A stretch of DNA of 49,114 nucleotides, taken from assembly GCF_002252985.1 (NCBI RefSeq), contig NZ_NHPJ01000104.1:7081-56194 (forward strand), in the 5' to 3' direction. The position numbers were made by a program, and so were the translations under genes. Below, in pieces: positions 7,933 to 16,743 of the stretch. Positions within the stretch are counted from its first letter, which is position 1. Each line of letters opens with the position of its first letter. This DNA comes from Halorubrum halodurans (GTDB taxonomy: Archaea; Halobacteriota; Halobacteria; Halobacteriales; Haloferacaceae). The notes beneath the pieces were generated by a model. That model was given only the letters and a program-made list of their open reading frames with translations, ran no database searches and was not told the DNA's origin.

Positions 7933-9144
7933 GTGGGACGGTCGCCGGTCGGTCGGCTGGGGCGGTTCGACGCGATCGTCCTCACGTCGACGCTGTGGTT
8001 CCTGGGGAAGTTCGTCCGCTTCGCGTTCCCGCCGCTCTTCGAGCGGATCGCCGGCGTGTACGAGGTGTCGACGGCGGTGCTCGGCACCGCGTTCAGCGGA
8101 CTTCTCCTGGTGTACGCCGTGCTCCAGTTCCCGTCCGGGCTGCTCGCGGACCGGTTCAGCTCGGTGGCCGTCATCGGCTCCGGAGCGGCGCTCGCGGCGC
8201 TCGGCGCGCTCGCGCTGGCCGTCGACGGCCCCTTCGTCGTCCTCGTCGGAGCCATGCTGACGATCGGGGCCGGAACGGGCACGCTCAAGACGGTCGGCGT
8301 CCGGCTGCTCTCGCGGGCGTATCCGCACCGAACCGGGCGGACGCTCGGCGTGTTCGACACGTTCGGCACCTTCGGCGGCGTCGCGGCCCCCGCGGCGGTG
8401 GTCGCCTTCTCGGGGCTTCCCGGCGTTCTCGGGGCCGGCTGGCGAACGACGTACCTCGCGGCCGGGATCGTCGGGATCGCCGTGACCGCCGCGTTCGTCG
8501 CTCGGGTCCCCGACCGGGTCTCGGACGTCGACGTCGGCGGGACCGGCACCGGGGAGGGCGTGCCGGTCCGGGAGTACGCCGCGCTGTTTCGGAACCCGCG
8601 GTTCTCGGCGTTCGTCTCGGTGACGGTCCTGTTCTCGTTCGCGTACAACGCCGCGATCGCCTTCCTCCCGCTGTACCTCACGCGGGAGGCCGGGCTCGGC
8701 TCGGCCACGGCGAGCCTGCTCTTCAGCGCGCTGTTCGCGGTGAGCCTCGTCCAACTGTTCACCGGCGAGATGAGCGACCGGACGGGAGAGCTCCCCGTGA
8801 TCGCGGTCACGCTCGGGCTCGCGACGGTCGGCCTCGGCTCCGTCGTCCTGTTGACCGGCGTCGGCGGGGCGCTCCCGATCGGCGCGGCGATCGTCTGTCT
8901 CGGCCTCGGCTCCCACGGCTACCGGCCGGTCCGCAGCGCGTACCTGATGTCCGTCATCCCCGCGTCCGTCGCGGGCGGGAGTCTCGGGGCGGTGCGGACG
9001 CTTCTGATGATCGCCGGAGCCTCCTCTCCCGCCCTCGTCGGGTACCTCTCGGAGACGGCGGGGTTCAAGCCGGCGTTCTGGCTCCTCACCGCGGCGCTGG
9101 CTCTCGGAACCGTCGTCTCGGTCGCCCTCTGGCTGTTCGAGTGA
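7933..9144 (+). CDS. MFS transporter
   Basis: A 403-residue major facilitator superfamily protein with about 12 hydrophobic segments. The region after TM2 reads GLLADRFSS, matching the family GxLaDRxGr loop, and VFDTFGTFGG together with the late GEMSDRTGEL loop are typical of drug or organic-solute transporters. It starts at the GTG at 7933; the following residues MGRSPVGRLGRFDAIVL lead directly into TM1. The substrate is not evident. The 272-bp region upstream holds only the small ORF coupled to DppDF and its promoter space. The following dehydrogenase is 125 bp away. Confidence 0.82.
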   Translation: MGRSPVGRLGRFDAIVLTSTLWFLGKFVRFAFPPLFERIAGVYEVSTAVLGTAFSGLLLVYAVLQFPSGLLADRFSSVAVIGSGAALAALGALALAVDGPFVVLVGAMLTIGAGTGTLKTVGVRLLSRAYPHRTGRTLGVFDTFGTFGGVAAPAAVVAFSGLPGVLGAGWRTTYLAAGIVGIAVTAAFVARVPDRVSDVDVGGTGTGEGVPVREYAALFRNPRFSAFVSVTVLFSFAYNAAIAFLPLYLTREAGLGSATASLLFSALFAVSLVQLFTGEMSDRTGELPVIAVTLGLATVGLGSVVLLTGVGGALPIGAAIVCLGLGSHGYRPVRSAYLMSVIPASVAGGSLGAVRTLLMIAGASSPALVGYLSETAGFKPAFWLLTAALALGTVVSVALWLFE

Positions 9145-9269
9145 CGCCCGAGCGGCCGCCCCCCCGTAGCGGCGCCCCGGTTCGGCCGGTTCCGCGGACC
9201 GACCCGACGGTGTCACTTGGCTGACCTCTTTTCAAAGGGTTCAACACCGCCCGGTCGGATGCGTGGGCC

Positions 9270-10328
9270 ATGGACGCCTACGAGATCGCCGTGATCCCTG
9301 GCGACGGTATCGGGCCGGAAGTCGTCGACGCGGCGCTCCCGATCGTCGCGGACGCGGCCGAGAACGCCGGATTCTCCTTCGAGACGACGCGGTTCGACTG
9401 GGGGACGGAACGCTACCTCGACCGGGATGAGATGATGCCCGACGACGGCCTCGACCGGCTCTCGGGGTTCGACTCGATCTTCCTCGGCGCCGTCGGCCAC
9501 CCGGAGGTCCCCGACCACGTGACGCTCCACGGGCTCCTGTTGCCGATCCGCAAGGGGTTCGACCAGTACGTCTGTAAGCGCCCGAACGTCCTCTTCGAGG
9601 GGATCGAGAGCCCGCTCCGCGGGTACGGGGCCGGCGACGTCGACTTCGTGGTGTACCGCGAGAACACGGAAGGCGAGTACGCCAGCGTCGGCGGGCGCGA
9701 ACACCGCGGGTTCGACCACGAGACGGCGGTCCAGTCGGCGCTCTTCACCCGCCGCGGCACGGAGCGGATCGTCCGCGCCGCGTTCGAGGCGGCGGCGGAA
9801 CGGGAGGGGCGTCTCACCAGCATCACGAAGTCGAACGCGCAGGCCCACAGCATGGTGTTCTGGGACGACGTGGTCGAGGACGTGGCGGCGGAGTTCCCGT
9901 CGGTGGAGGTCGAGCGGCTCCTCGTCGACGCGGCGGCGATGGACCTCATCCGACGGCCACACGAGTTCGACGTGCTGGTCGCCTCGAACCTCTTCGGCGA
10001 CATCCTCACCGACGTCGGCGCGCAGATCACCGGGAGCATGGGGCTCGCGCCCTCCGGCAACGTCCACCCCGGCGAGTCGTACCCCTCGATGTTTGAGCCG
10101 GTCCACGGGAGCGCGCCCGACATCGTCGGCGAGGGCGTCGCGAACCCGCTCGCGACGGTGCTCTCCTGGTCGATGCTGTTCGAGGAGCTCGGAGAGATCG
10201 GAGCCGCGGACGCGCTCTGGAACGCCGTCACGGACCAGCTCGCCGACGAGGACGCCCCGCGGACGCCCGACATCGGGGGGACCGCGGGCACCGGGGCCGT
10301 CGTCGCCGACCTCCGCTCGCGGCTGTGA
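9270..10328 (+). CDS. Isocitrate/isopropylmalate dehydrogenase family, tartrate/D-malate dehydrogenase-like
   Basis: A 352-residue beta-decarboxylating dehydrogenase. It shows the N-terminal IPGDGIGPEVV, the YRENTEGEYASVGGR segment (about residues 129-143), catalytic K187 (SITKSNA), metal ligands D220, D244 and D248 (LFGDILTDVG), and the C-terminal nucleotide-binding segment EPVHGSAPDI. The ENTEGEYxSVGGR form and KGFDQYV are closer to tartrate dehydrogenase/decarboxylase and D-malate dehydrogenase than to LeuB; no leuCD genes are nearby. It would oxidise and decarboxylate a 2-hydroxy acid with NAD(P)+. Substrate choice is inference. Confidence 0.78.
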   Translation: MDAYEIAVIPGDGIGPEVVDAALPIVADAAENAGFSFETTRFDWGTERYLDRDEMMPDDGLDRLSGFDSIFLGAVGHPEVPDHVTLHGLLLPIRKGFDQYVCKRPNVLFEGIESPLRGYGAGDVDFVVYRENTEGEYASVGGREHRGFDHETAVQSALFTRRGTERIVRAAFEAAAEREGRLTSITKSNAQAHSMVFWDDVVEDVAAEFPSVEVERLLVDAAAMDLIRRPHEFDVLVASNLFGDILTDVGAQITGSMGLAPSGNVHPGESYPSMFEPVHGSAPDIVGEGVANPLATVLSWSMLFEELGEIGAADALWNAVTDQLADEDAPRTPDIGGTAGTGAVVADLRSRL

Positions 10329-10405
10329 CGGCGGTCGGGACCGCGTCGGGTCGCCGGACCGTCCGCCCCGGAGGGTCGGGAACCGCCCCGCCCGTCCCGG
10401 AGACG

Positions 10406-10416
10406 TGATAAAAGCC
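10406..10416 (+). promoter_or_regulatory. Candidate TATA box upstream of the acyl-CoA synthetase
   Basis: An A-rich element (GTGATAAAAGC and neighbours) is the only A/T-rich stretch in the 147-bp spacer before the ATG at 10476. Its distance implies a leader of roughly 35-40 nt. A short hairpin-forming sequence (GCGGGTTCC with GGAACGAGCCCGC, 10451-10475) lies just before the start codon. Confidence 0.4.
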
Positions 10417-10475
10417 GATGAGCATTGGTCGCGTTCGGGGGTACGTTGAGGCGGGTTCCGCCGGAACGAGCCCGC

Positions 10476-12662
10476 ATGTCAGGACACGACGCCTCGGTCG
10501 TCCCGTCCGAAGCCGACGCGACCGCCGCCGTCCCGGAGCTGGATCCGCTCTTCGATCCGACGTCGGTCGCGGTCGTGGGGGCGAGCCCCGACTCCTTCTA
10601 CTCGGGGAACCTCGTGAACAACCTCCTCGAGTACGGCTTCGACGGGACGCTCTACCCCGTCAACCCGAACCGGGAGGAGGTGTGGGGGCGCCGCTGTTAC
10701 GACGACGTCGACGAGGTTCCCGAAACCGTCGACCTCGTCGTCGTGAGCGTCCCGCGGGAGTACGTCGTCGACGTCGTCGCCGCGGCCGGCGACCGGGGGG
10801 TGCCGGTCGCGCTCGTGCTCACCGCCGGCTTCTCCGAGGCCGACGACGAGGGCGCCGAACTCGAGACGCGGCTGGCCGAGACCGCCGCGGACGCCGGGAT
10901 CCGCGTCGTCGGGCCGAACTGTATCGGCGTGATGGCCGCCCGCGGCGCGACGCTCACCTCGACGTGCTCGCGGAACCCCGAGCCGGGCCGGATCGGGCTC
11001 GTCAGCCAGTCCGGCGCGCTGGCGTTCACGACGTTCTTCGAGCGGGCGGCCGACCGGGACCTCCACTTCAGCCACGTCGTCTCGACGGGCAACGAGGCGG
11101 ACCTGACGCTCACGGACTACGTCGCGTACCTGGCGGAGCGGGAGACCGTCGACGTGGTGTGTACCTACGTCGAGGGCATCGAGGAGCCGGGGCGGTTCAT
11201 GCGCGTCGCGGAGCGGGCGACGGGGAACGGGACGCCGGTGTTGACGGTGAAGATCGGCCGGTCCGACCTCGCGGAGGAGGCGACGCTCTCGCACACGGGG
11301 TCGCTCACCGGCAGCGACGCGGCCTGGGAGGCGGCGTTCGACCAGACCGGCGTCCAGCGGGTGCCGGACATCCCGGACCTGCTCTCGCGGGCGACCGCCC
11401 ACACCGCGTACGGGACGCCCGACGGCGACCGGGTCTGTATCGCCTCGACCAGCGGCGGCCTCGCGAGTCTGCTCGCGGACATGGCCGCCGAGCGCGACCT
11501 GTCGCTGCCCGACGTCGACGGGGAGACCGAGGAGACGCTGCTCGGGATCGACGAACTGCTCACCTACGGCGGGTTCAACAACCCCGCCGACATCCGGGGG
11601 TACGGCGCCGAGGTGCTCCCCGAGATCGCCGACGCGGTCCTCGCCGACGACGCCTTCGATGCCTACGTGTTCGCGATCGGGCTGCCGGGCGTCGACGACC
11701 GCGCGGCGACGATCGCGGCGGACCTCGAGGCGATCGCCGCCGACGCCGACGACCCGGTGTACGTCCTCTGGACGGGGCGAAAGGAGCCGGACGACCCGAC
11801 CGAGACGCCGCCGTACGCCCGCCTCCGGGAGTCGGTCCCGGTGTACGAGGACCCCGGACGCTGTCTGGACGCGGTCGCCTCGACCGTCGCGTACGCCGCC
11901 GACCGCGACCGCGCCGTCGGCGAGCCCTCGCGGGCCGATCTCGCGAGCGCGCTCGACGCATCGGACGGCGACGCCGACCGCGTCGACGCGGCCGCCCTCG
12001 ACCTCCCGCAGGGCCGCGTCCTGACGTGGACGGAGGCCGAACCGCTGCTCGACGCGTACGACGTCCCCGTCGTCGAAACGCGGGTCGCGACCGACGCCGA
12101 CGAGGCGGTCGCCGCCGCCCGCGAGGTCGGGTTCCCGGTCGTCTGTAAGGTGGACTCGCCGGCGCTTCCCCACCGGAGCGACGCCGGCGCGGTCGAACTC
12201 GGCCTCGACTCGCCCGCGGCCGTCCGCGAGGCGTACGAGGCCGTGACCGACGCCGCGCTGGACCGGGTCGACGCCGACGCGATCGCGGGCGTGCTCGTCC
12301 AGCCGATGGCCGACGACGGCGTCGAGGCCATCCTCGGCGTCGCGCCCGGCGACGTCTTCGGCTCGCTGGTCACGGTCGGTCCCGGCGGGGTGCTGGTGGA
12401 GGCGCTCGACGAGACCGCGACGCTCGTCCCGCCGTTCTCGCGGGCCGACGCGCGCCGCGCCGTCGAGAGGACGGCGCTCGCGGACCTGCTGACCGACCGG
12501 CGCGGGGACGAGCCGCTTCCGGTTGAGCCCCTCGTCGACCTGCTCGTGAACGTCGGGAGCCTGGCGGCCGCCGATGCGGTGGCCGAACTCGACCTCAACC
12601 CGGTCGTCGTCACCGCGGACGGTCCCCTGGCCGTCGACGCGCTGGTACGGACGCGCGACTGA
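10476..12662 (+). CDS. Acetate/acyl-CoA synthetase, ADP-forming (alpha-beta fusion)
   Basis: A 728-residue single-chain ADP-forming acyl-CoA synthetase. The order is an N-terminal CoA-binding Rossmann domain (SVAVVGASPDS, residues 30-40; VGPNCIGVM), a succinyl-CoA-ligase-like domain with the phosphorylated histidine H273 in LSHTGSLTGSD, and a C-terminal ATP-grasp domain (GFPVVCKVDSPALPHRSDAG; GVLVQPMADDGVEAILG; ELDLNPVVV). The enzyme converts acyl-CoA, ADP and phosphate to acid, CoA and ATP and can run in reverse; it is how haloarchaea make ATP while excreting acetate. Substrate range (acetate, propionate, branched or aryl acids) cannot be told. The stop converges on the dpp operon with a 60-bp spacer. 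Confidence 0.88.
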   Translation: MSGHDASVVPSEADATAAVPELDPLFDPTSVAVVGASPDSFYSGNLVNNLLEYGFDGTLYPVNPNREEVWGRRCYDDVDEVPETVDLVVVSVPREYVVDVVAAAGDRGVPVALVLTAGFSEADDEGAELETRLAETAADAGIRVVGPNCIGVMAARGATLTSTCSRNPEPGRIGLVSQSGALAFTTFFERAADRDLHFSHVVSTGNEADLTLTDYVAYLAERETVDVVCTYVEGIEEPGRFMRVAERATGNGTPVLTVKIGRSDLAEEATLSHTGSLTGSDAAWEAAFDQTGVQRVPDIPDLLSRATAHTAYGTPDGDRVCIASTSGGLASLLADMAAERDLSLPDVDGETEETLLGIDELLTYGGFNNPADIRGYGAEVLPEIADAVLADDAFDAYVFAIGLPGVDDRAATIAADLEAIAADADDPVYVLWTGRKEPDDPTETPPYARLRESVPVYEDPGRCLDAVASTVAYAADRDRAVGEPSRADLASALDASDGDADRVDAAALDLPQGRVLTWTEAEPLLDAYDVPVVETRVATDADEAVAAAREVGFPVVCKVDSPALPHRSDAGAVELGLDSPAAVREAYEAVTDAALDRVDADAIAGVLVQPMADDGVEAILGVAPGDVFGSLVTVGPGGVLVEALDETATLVPPFSRADARRAVERTALADLLTDRRGDEPLPVEPLVDLLVNVGSLAAADAVAELDLNPVVVTADGPLAVDALVRTRD

Positions 12663-12722
12663 CGGACGGCTAGGCGCGAAACACGGCGGAAACGGCGGGT
12701 CGTCGGCGGGCGAGCCGACGGA

Positions 12723-14828
12723 CTACAGCGTCAGTTCGCTCTCGACGATCTCCCCGACCTCCTCCTCGCGCGCCGCCGCGTACCGCTCCAACAGCTCGCT
12801 TTCGACGTCCTCCACGGGGTGGTAGCAGGCGGCCTCGTGGTCGTCGTCCGCGAACGTCGCCCGCGCCGGCTCCTCGCCGCGGCACGTCTCGTCGGCCTTC
12901 GGACACCGCGGGGCGAAGTTACACCCCTCGGGGAGGTTGACCGGGTTCGGCGGCTCGCCCGGCAACAGCACCCGCTGTCTGTCGACGTCGGGGTCGGTCT
13001 TCGGGGAAGCCGACAGAAGCGACGCCGTGTACGGGTGTTTCGGCGCCGTGACCACGTCCTCCGTCGCCCCGATCTCGGCGATCCGACCGAGGTACATCAC
13101 GGCCAGCCGGTCGGCGATCTGCGTGAGGCTCGCGAGGTCGTGGGAGATGTAGACGATCCCGATGTCGCGCTCGTCGGCCTTCTCCCGGAGGATGTTGAGG
13201 ATGTTGGCCTTGAGCGAGACGTCGAGCATCGACGCCGGCTCGTCACAGATCAGGAGCGTCGGCTCGAGCACGAGCGCCTGCGCGATCGCGACGCGCTGGC
13301 GCTCCCCGCCCGACAGCTGGGTCGGGAGCTGGTCGAGGTACTTCTCCGCCGGCTTCAGCCCGACGTCCTCGATCGTCTCCCTGACGCGCCGGTCGATCGT
13401 CTCCGGGTCGTGCCCCTGGATCTTCAGCGGCTCGCCCACCGCCGCGCGGACCCGCTGGCGGGGGTTCAACGAGTCGAACGGGTCCTGGAAGATGAACTGG
13501 ACCCGCGAGCGGAACTCCTTCGTGCTCTCGCCGAGGAGGTCGTCGACGGGCGTGCCCTCGATCAGGATCTCGCCGCCGGTGCGCTCCTGGAGCGCCGCGA
13601 TCACCTCCGCGAGGGTCGACTTCCCGCAGCCGGACTCGCCGGCGACGCCGACGATCTCCCCCTCGTGGACGGAGAGGTCGACGCTGTTGACCGCCTTGAC
13701 GTAGTCGGGCTCCGCCCCGCGCAGGTCCTCGAGGATGCCCTGGGGCTGTTTGAACCACTTCTCGAGGCCCCTGGTCTCGAGGATCGTGTCGCCGACGCCG
13801 CCCGACCGGTCGCGCTCGTCGCGGACGTCGATCCCCCACGTCGCGGGGTCCGCGGCCTCCTCGCGCAGCTCGTCCGCCCGGTCGGTGTAGTAGCAGGCGG
13901 ACAGCTGTCCGCCCGCCTCGTCGAGCGGCGGGTGGCCGTCCTCGCACCGCTCCGTCGCGAACGGACAGCGGTTGCGGAACACACAGCCCGTCGGCTCCTC
14001 GGTGAGGTCCGGGAGCGACCCTGGAATCGAGATGGCCTGCTCGTCGAACTCGTCCACCTCCGGGAAGGCGTTCTTCAGTCCGATCGTGTACGGGTTCGTC
14101 GGCGACCGGAAGATGCGGTCCGTCTCGCCCTGTTCCATCACCTTCCCGCCGTACAGCACCGACATCTCGTCGCAGGTCTCGGCGACGACGCCCACGTCGT
14201 GGGTGATCATGAGAAGCGAGCTGTCGATCTCCTCCTGGATCTCGATGAGCTTGTCCATGATCTTGTCCTGGACGATGACGTCCAGTCCCGTCGTGGGCTC
14301 GTCCGCGATGAGGAGGTCGGGATCGAGCGCGAGCGCCATCGCGATGGTGACGCGCTGGCGCATCCCGCCGGAGAACTGGTGGGGGTAATCCCCCGTCCGG
14401 TCGGGGTCGAGCCCGACCATCTCGAACACCTCGGCGACGCGCTCGTTCGCCGCCGCCTTCGAGACGTCCCGGTGTTTGCGGATCGCCTGGCGGATCTGCG
14501 CGCCGACGGTCATCACCGGGTCGAGCGAGTCCATCGCGCTCTGTGGTATGTAGGCGATGTCCTCCCAGCGGACCGACTGCCAGTCCCGCTCTGACAGCTC
14601 GAGCAGCTCCCGGCCGTCGAACTCGATGCTCCCCTCGCGGACCTCGCCGTTGTCGTCGAGCAGCCCGAGGACGGACTTCGCCAGGGTCGACTTGCCGCAG
14701 CCGGACTCGCCGACGAGCCCGTAGTTGTCCCCCTCGTCGATCGAGAAGGAGACGTCGTTGACGGCGTGGACGTCGTCGCCCGGCATCCGATACGCGATCT
14801 TCACGTCGTTGACTTCGAGTAGACTCAT
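12723..14828 (-). CDS. Fused DppD-DppF oligopeptide ABC transporter ATPase
   Basis: A 701-residue double ABC ATPase, the last gene of the dpp operon. Domain 1 has Walker A GESGCGKSTL (residues 40-49), signature FSGGMRQRV and Walker B LLIADEPTTGLDV; domain 2 has GESGCGKSTL, LSGGERQRV and LLICDEPASMLDV. Each domain is followed by an oligo_HPY Cys-rich segment (GCVFRNRCPFATERC; GCNFAPRCPKADETC). Fusing D and F gives the asymmetric ATPase pair in one chain. The ATG at 14828 overlaps the dppC stop (ATGA), so translation is probably coupled. It is a paralogue of the orphan copy at 5501-7660. Confidence 0.92.
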   Translation of the reverse strand: MSLLEVNDVKIAYRMPGDDVHAVNDVSFSIDEGDNYGLVGESGCGKSTLAKSVLGLLDDNGEVREGSIEFDGRELLELSERDWQSVRWEDIAYIPQSAMDSLDPVMTVGAQIRQAIRKHRDVSKAAANERVAEVFEMVGLDPDRTGDYPHQFSGGMRQRVTIAMALALDPDLLIADEPTTGLDVIVQDKIMDKLIEIQEEIDSSLLMITHDVGVVAETCDEMSVLYGGKVMEQGETDRIFRSPTNPYTIGLKNAFPEVDEFDEQAISIPGSLPDLTEEPTGCVFRNRCPFATERCEDGHPPLDEAGGQLSACYYTDRADELREEAADPATWGIDVRDERDRSGGVGDTILETRGLEKWFKQPQGILEDLRGAEPDYVKAVNSVDLSVHEGEIVGVAGESGCGKSTLAEVIAALQERTGGEILIEGTPVDDLLGESTKEFRSRVQFIFQDPFDSLNPRQRVRAAVGEPLKIQGHDPETIDRRVRETIEDVGLKPAEKYLDQLPTQLSGGERQRVAIAQALVLEPTLLICDEPASMLDVSLKANILNILREKADERDIGIVYISHDLASLTQIADRLAVMYLGRIAEIGATEDVVTAPKHPYTASLLSASPKTDPDVDRQRVLLPGEPPNPVNLPEGCNFAPRCPKADETCRGEEPARATFADDDHEAACYHPVEDVESELLERYAAAREEEVGEIVESELTL

Positions 14829-15745
14829 TCTTGCTCCGTCTGTAGGTCGGGGTTGACTATCTCCTCGAACGCGCGTCCGACCAGGAAGACGCCCGTCGTG
14901 ACGGCGCCGATGCCGACCGCCGGCGGGAGCACCCACCACCACGCGGTGCGGATCGCGCCGGAGCGGAACACCTGCTGGAGCATCCGCCCCCACGACGTCG
15001 TCGTCGGGTCGCCGAAGCCGAGGAACGCGAGCGACGCCCCGGCGACGATCGACCAGCCGACGGCGTAGGCGGTGTAGAGGAAGCCGATCCCGAGGACGTT
15101 CGGCGCGACGTGGAGGAACATCGTCCGGGTGTGGCCGGCCCCCCTGGCGCGGGCCGACTTGACGAAGGTTCGCTCCTTGACGGTCATCACCTCCGAGCGG
15201 ATGACGCGCGCCGGCATCTTCCATAGGAAGACGACGAGGACGGCGGTGATGAGCCAGACGTTCGGCGTCACGAACGAGAGGATCACGAGCGCCATCGGCA
15301 GGAACGGCAGCGCGAACGTGAGGTCGGTCAGCCGCATCAGGAACTCGTCGACGCGGCCGCCGAAGTAGCCGCTCGTGAGCCCGACGAGGAAGCCGAGGAT
15401 CCCGGTCCCGACGCCGCCGAACAGGCCGACGATCAGGGTCGGCCGCGCGCCGGCGAGGAACTGGCTCAACACGTCCTTGCCGAACGACGTGGTGCCGAGC
15501 AGCGCCTTCCCGCCGGGCGACTGGAGTCGCATCATCGATCCGCCCTGCTGGAGCGTGTCCTCGATCGGATGATACGGGGCGAGGTACGGACCGAAGACGC
15601 CCAGGAACCCGAACGTGACGATGACCGCGAATCCGGCCTTCGCCGCGTTGTCCTTCAGCACGAACCGCAGCGTGCGTCCCGCCCGACCGAGTTCGGAGCG
15701 GAGCCGTTCCTTCGCCGTCTCGGTGTCGAAGCTGTATCCTGACAT
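14825..15745 (-). CDS. dppC: Peptide ABC transporter permease DppC
   Basis: A 306-residue permease of the DppC/OppC type. An N-terminal cytosolic segment precedes TM1 (AGFAVIVTFGFLGVFGPYLA), then comes a long outer loop and the binding-protein-dependent transport domain. The EAA-like coupling segment is FVKSARARGAGHTRTMFLHV, and SLAFLGFGDP is a DppC hallmark. It pairs with DppB to form the membrane channel. Its start codon overlaps the dppB stop by one base (TAATG) and its stop overlaps the dppDF start by four. Confidence 0.92.
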   Translation of the reverse strand: MSGYSFDTETAKERLRSELGRAGRTLRFVLKDNAAKAGFAVIVTFGFLGVFGPYLAPYHPIEDTLQQGGSMMRLQSPGGKALLGTTSFGKDVLSQFLAGARPTLIVGLFGGVGTGILGFLVGLTSGYFGGRVDEFLMRLTDLTFALPFLPMALVILSFVTPNVWLITAVLVVFLWKMPARVIRSEVMTVKERTFVKSARARGAGHTRTMFLHVAPNVLGIGFLYTAYAVGWSIVAGASLAFLGFGDPTTTSWGRMLQQVFRSGAIRTAWWWVLPPAVGIGAVTTGVFLVGRAFEEIVNPDLQTEQE

Positions 15746-16728
15746 TAGACGTCACCTGCCTCGACCGTCGGGTCCAGTTTCGCGTACGCCAGGTCGGCGG
15801 TGAGGTTCATCACGATGACCGCGAGCGCCATGATGAACACCGCCGCCTGGACGGTCGGGTAGTCCTGATTGAGGATCGCCTGGACGAGCGCGCGGCCGAT
15901 CCCCGGCCACGCGAAGACGACCTCCAGGGTGATCACTCCCTGGAACAGCATCCCCGTCCGGAGCGCGAAGTAGGTGACGAGCGGCAGCAGCGAGTTGCGC
16001 CCGGCGCGCCCGAGCTGTTCCATCTCCGAGAGCCCCTTCGCGCGGTGGAGCATGAGGAACTCCGACCCCTTCCGCTCGACGACCGAGTTGCGCGCGAGCA
16101 TCAGGAAGTCGCCGCTGTAGAACAGCACCGTCGCGGTGAACGGGAGGATGTAGTGTTTCAGGAAGTCCACGGAGGCGAACGTCGCGACGTAGCCCTGCGG
16201 GTTCGCGAGCGGACTGCGCATCCCGAACGCGGGCAGCCACCCCAGCCCGTACGAGAAGATGATGAGGAGGAAGATCCCGGTCACGAAGATCGGGACCGCA
16301 CGGAAGACGGTGGTCACCACGATGCTCGACTGCTCGAACCACGACCCCCGGTTCCAGCCGGCGTACATCCCGGCGAGCGAGCTGACGATCGCCGTCACGA
16401 CGAGCGCCGGCAACAGGAGCACGAGCGTGTTGACCAACGCGGGAACGATGATCTCGCCGACCGGGCGCTGCTGGGTGAGCGAGATCCCGAACTCGAAGGT
16501 GAACAGGTTCTGGATGTACCTGAAGTACTGGACGTATATCGGGTCGTCGAGCCCGTACATCGCCCGTATCTGTTCGACCTCCGCGGGCGTCAACGACCCC
16601 GACGCCACGAGCGCGCTGAACGGGTCGGCGGGGAGCAGCCGCAGCGTGGCGAAGATGACGCTGACGGCGATGAGCGTCAGCAACGCCGCGATGGCGGTCC
16701 GTTTTATCAAAAATCGGCGAAAGCTCAT
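15745..16728 (-). CDS. dppB: Peptide ABC transporter permease DppB
   Basis: A 327-residue permease of the DppB/OppB type. The family N-terminus is present (FLIKRTAIAALLTLIAVSVI, then LLPADPF and the MYGLDDPIYVQYFRYI segment), followed by TM helices, an EAA-type coupling loop with RAKGLSE, and the C-terminal FAWPGIGRALVQAILNQDYP motif that marks this subfamily. It forms the channel with DppC. It follows dppA by 15 nt and overlaps dppC by one base, so the operon is contiguous on the minus strand. Confidence 0.92.
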   Translation of the reverse strand: MSFRRFLIKRTAIAALLTLIAVSVIFATLRLLPADPFSALVASGSLTPAEVEQIRAMYGLDDPIYVQYFRYIQNLFTFEFGISLTQQRPVGEIIVPALVNTLVLLLPALVVTAIVSSLAGMYAGWNRGSWFEQSSIVVTTVFRAVPIFVTGIFLLIIFSYGLGWLPAFGMRSPLANPQGYVATFASVDFLKHYILPFTATVLFYSGDFLMLARNSVVERKGSEFLMLHRAKGLSEMEQLGRAGRNSLLPLVTYFALRTGMLFQGVITLEVVFAWPGIGRALVQAILNQDYPTVQAAVFIMALAVIVMNLTADLAYAKLDPTVEAGDV

Positions 16729-16743
16729 GTGGCTGGATGCTCT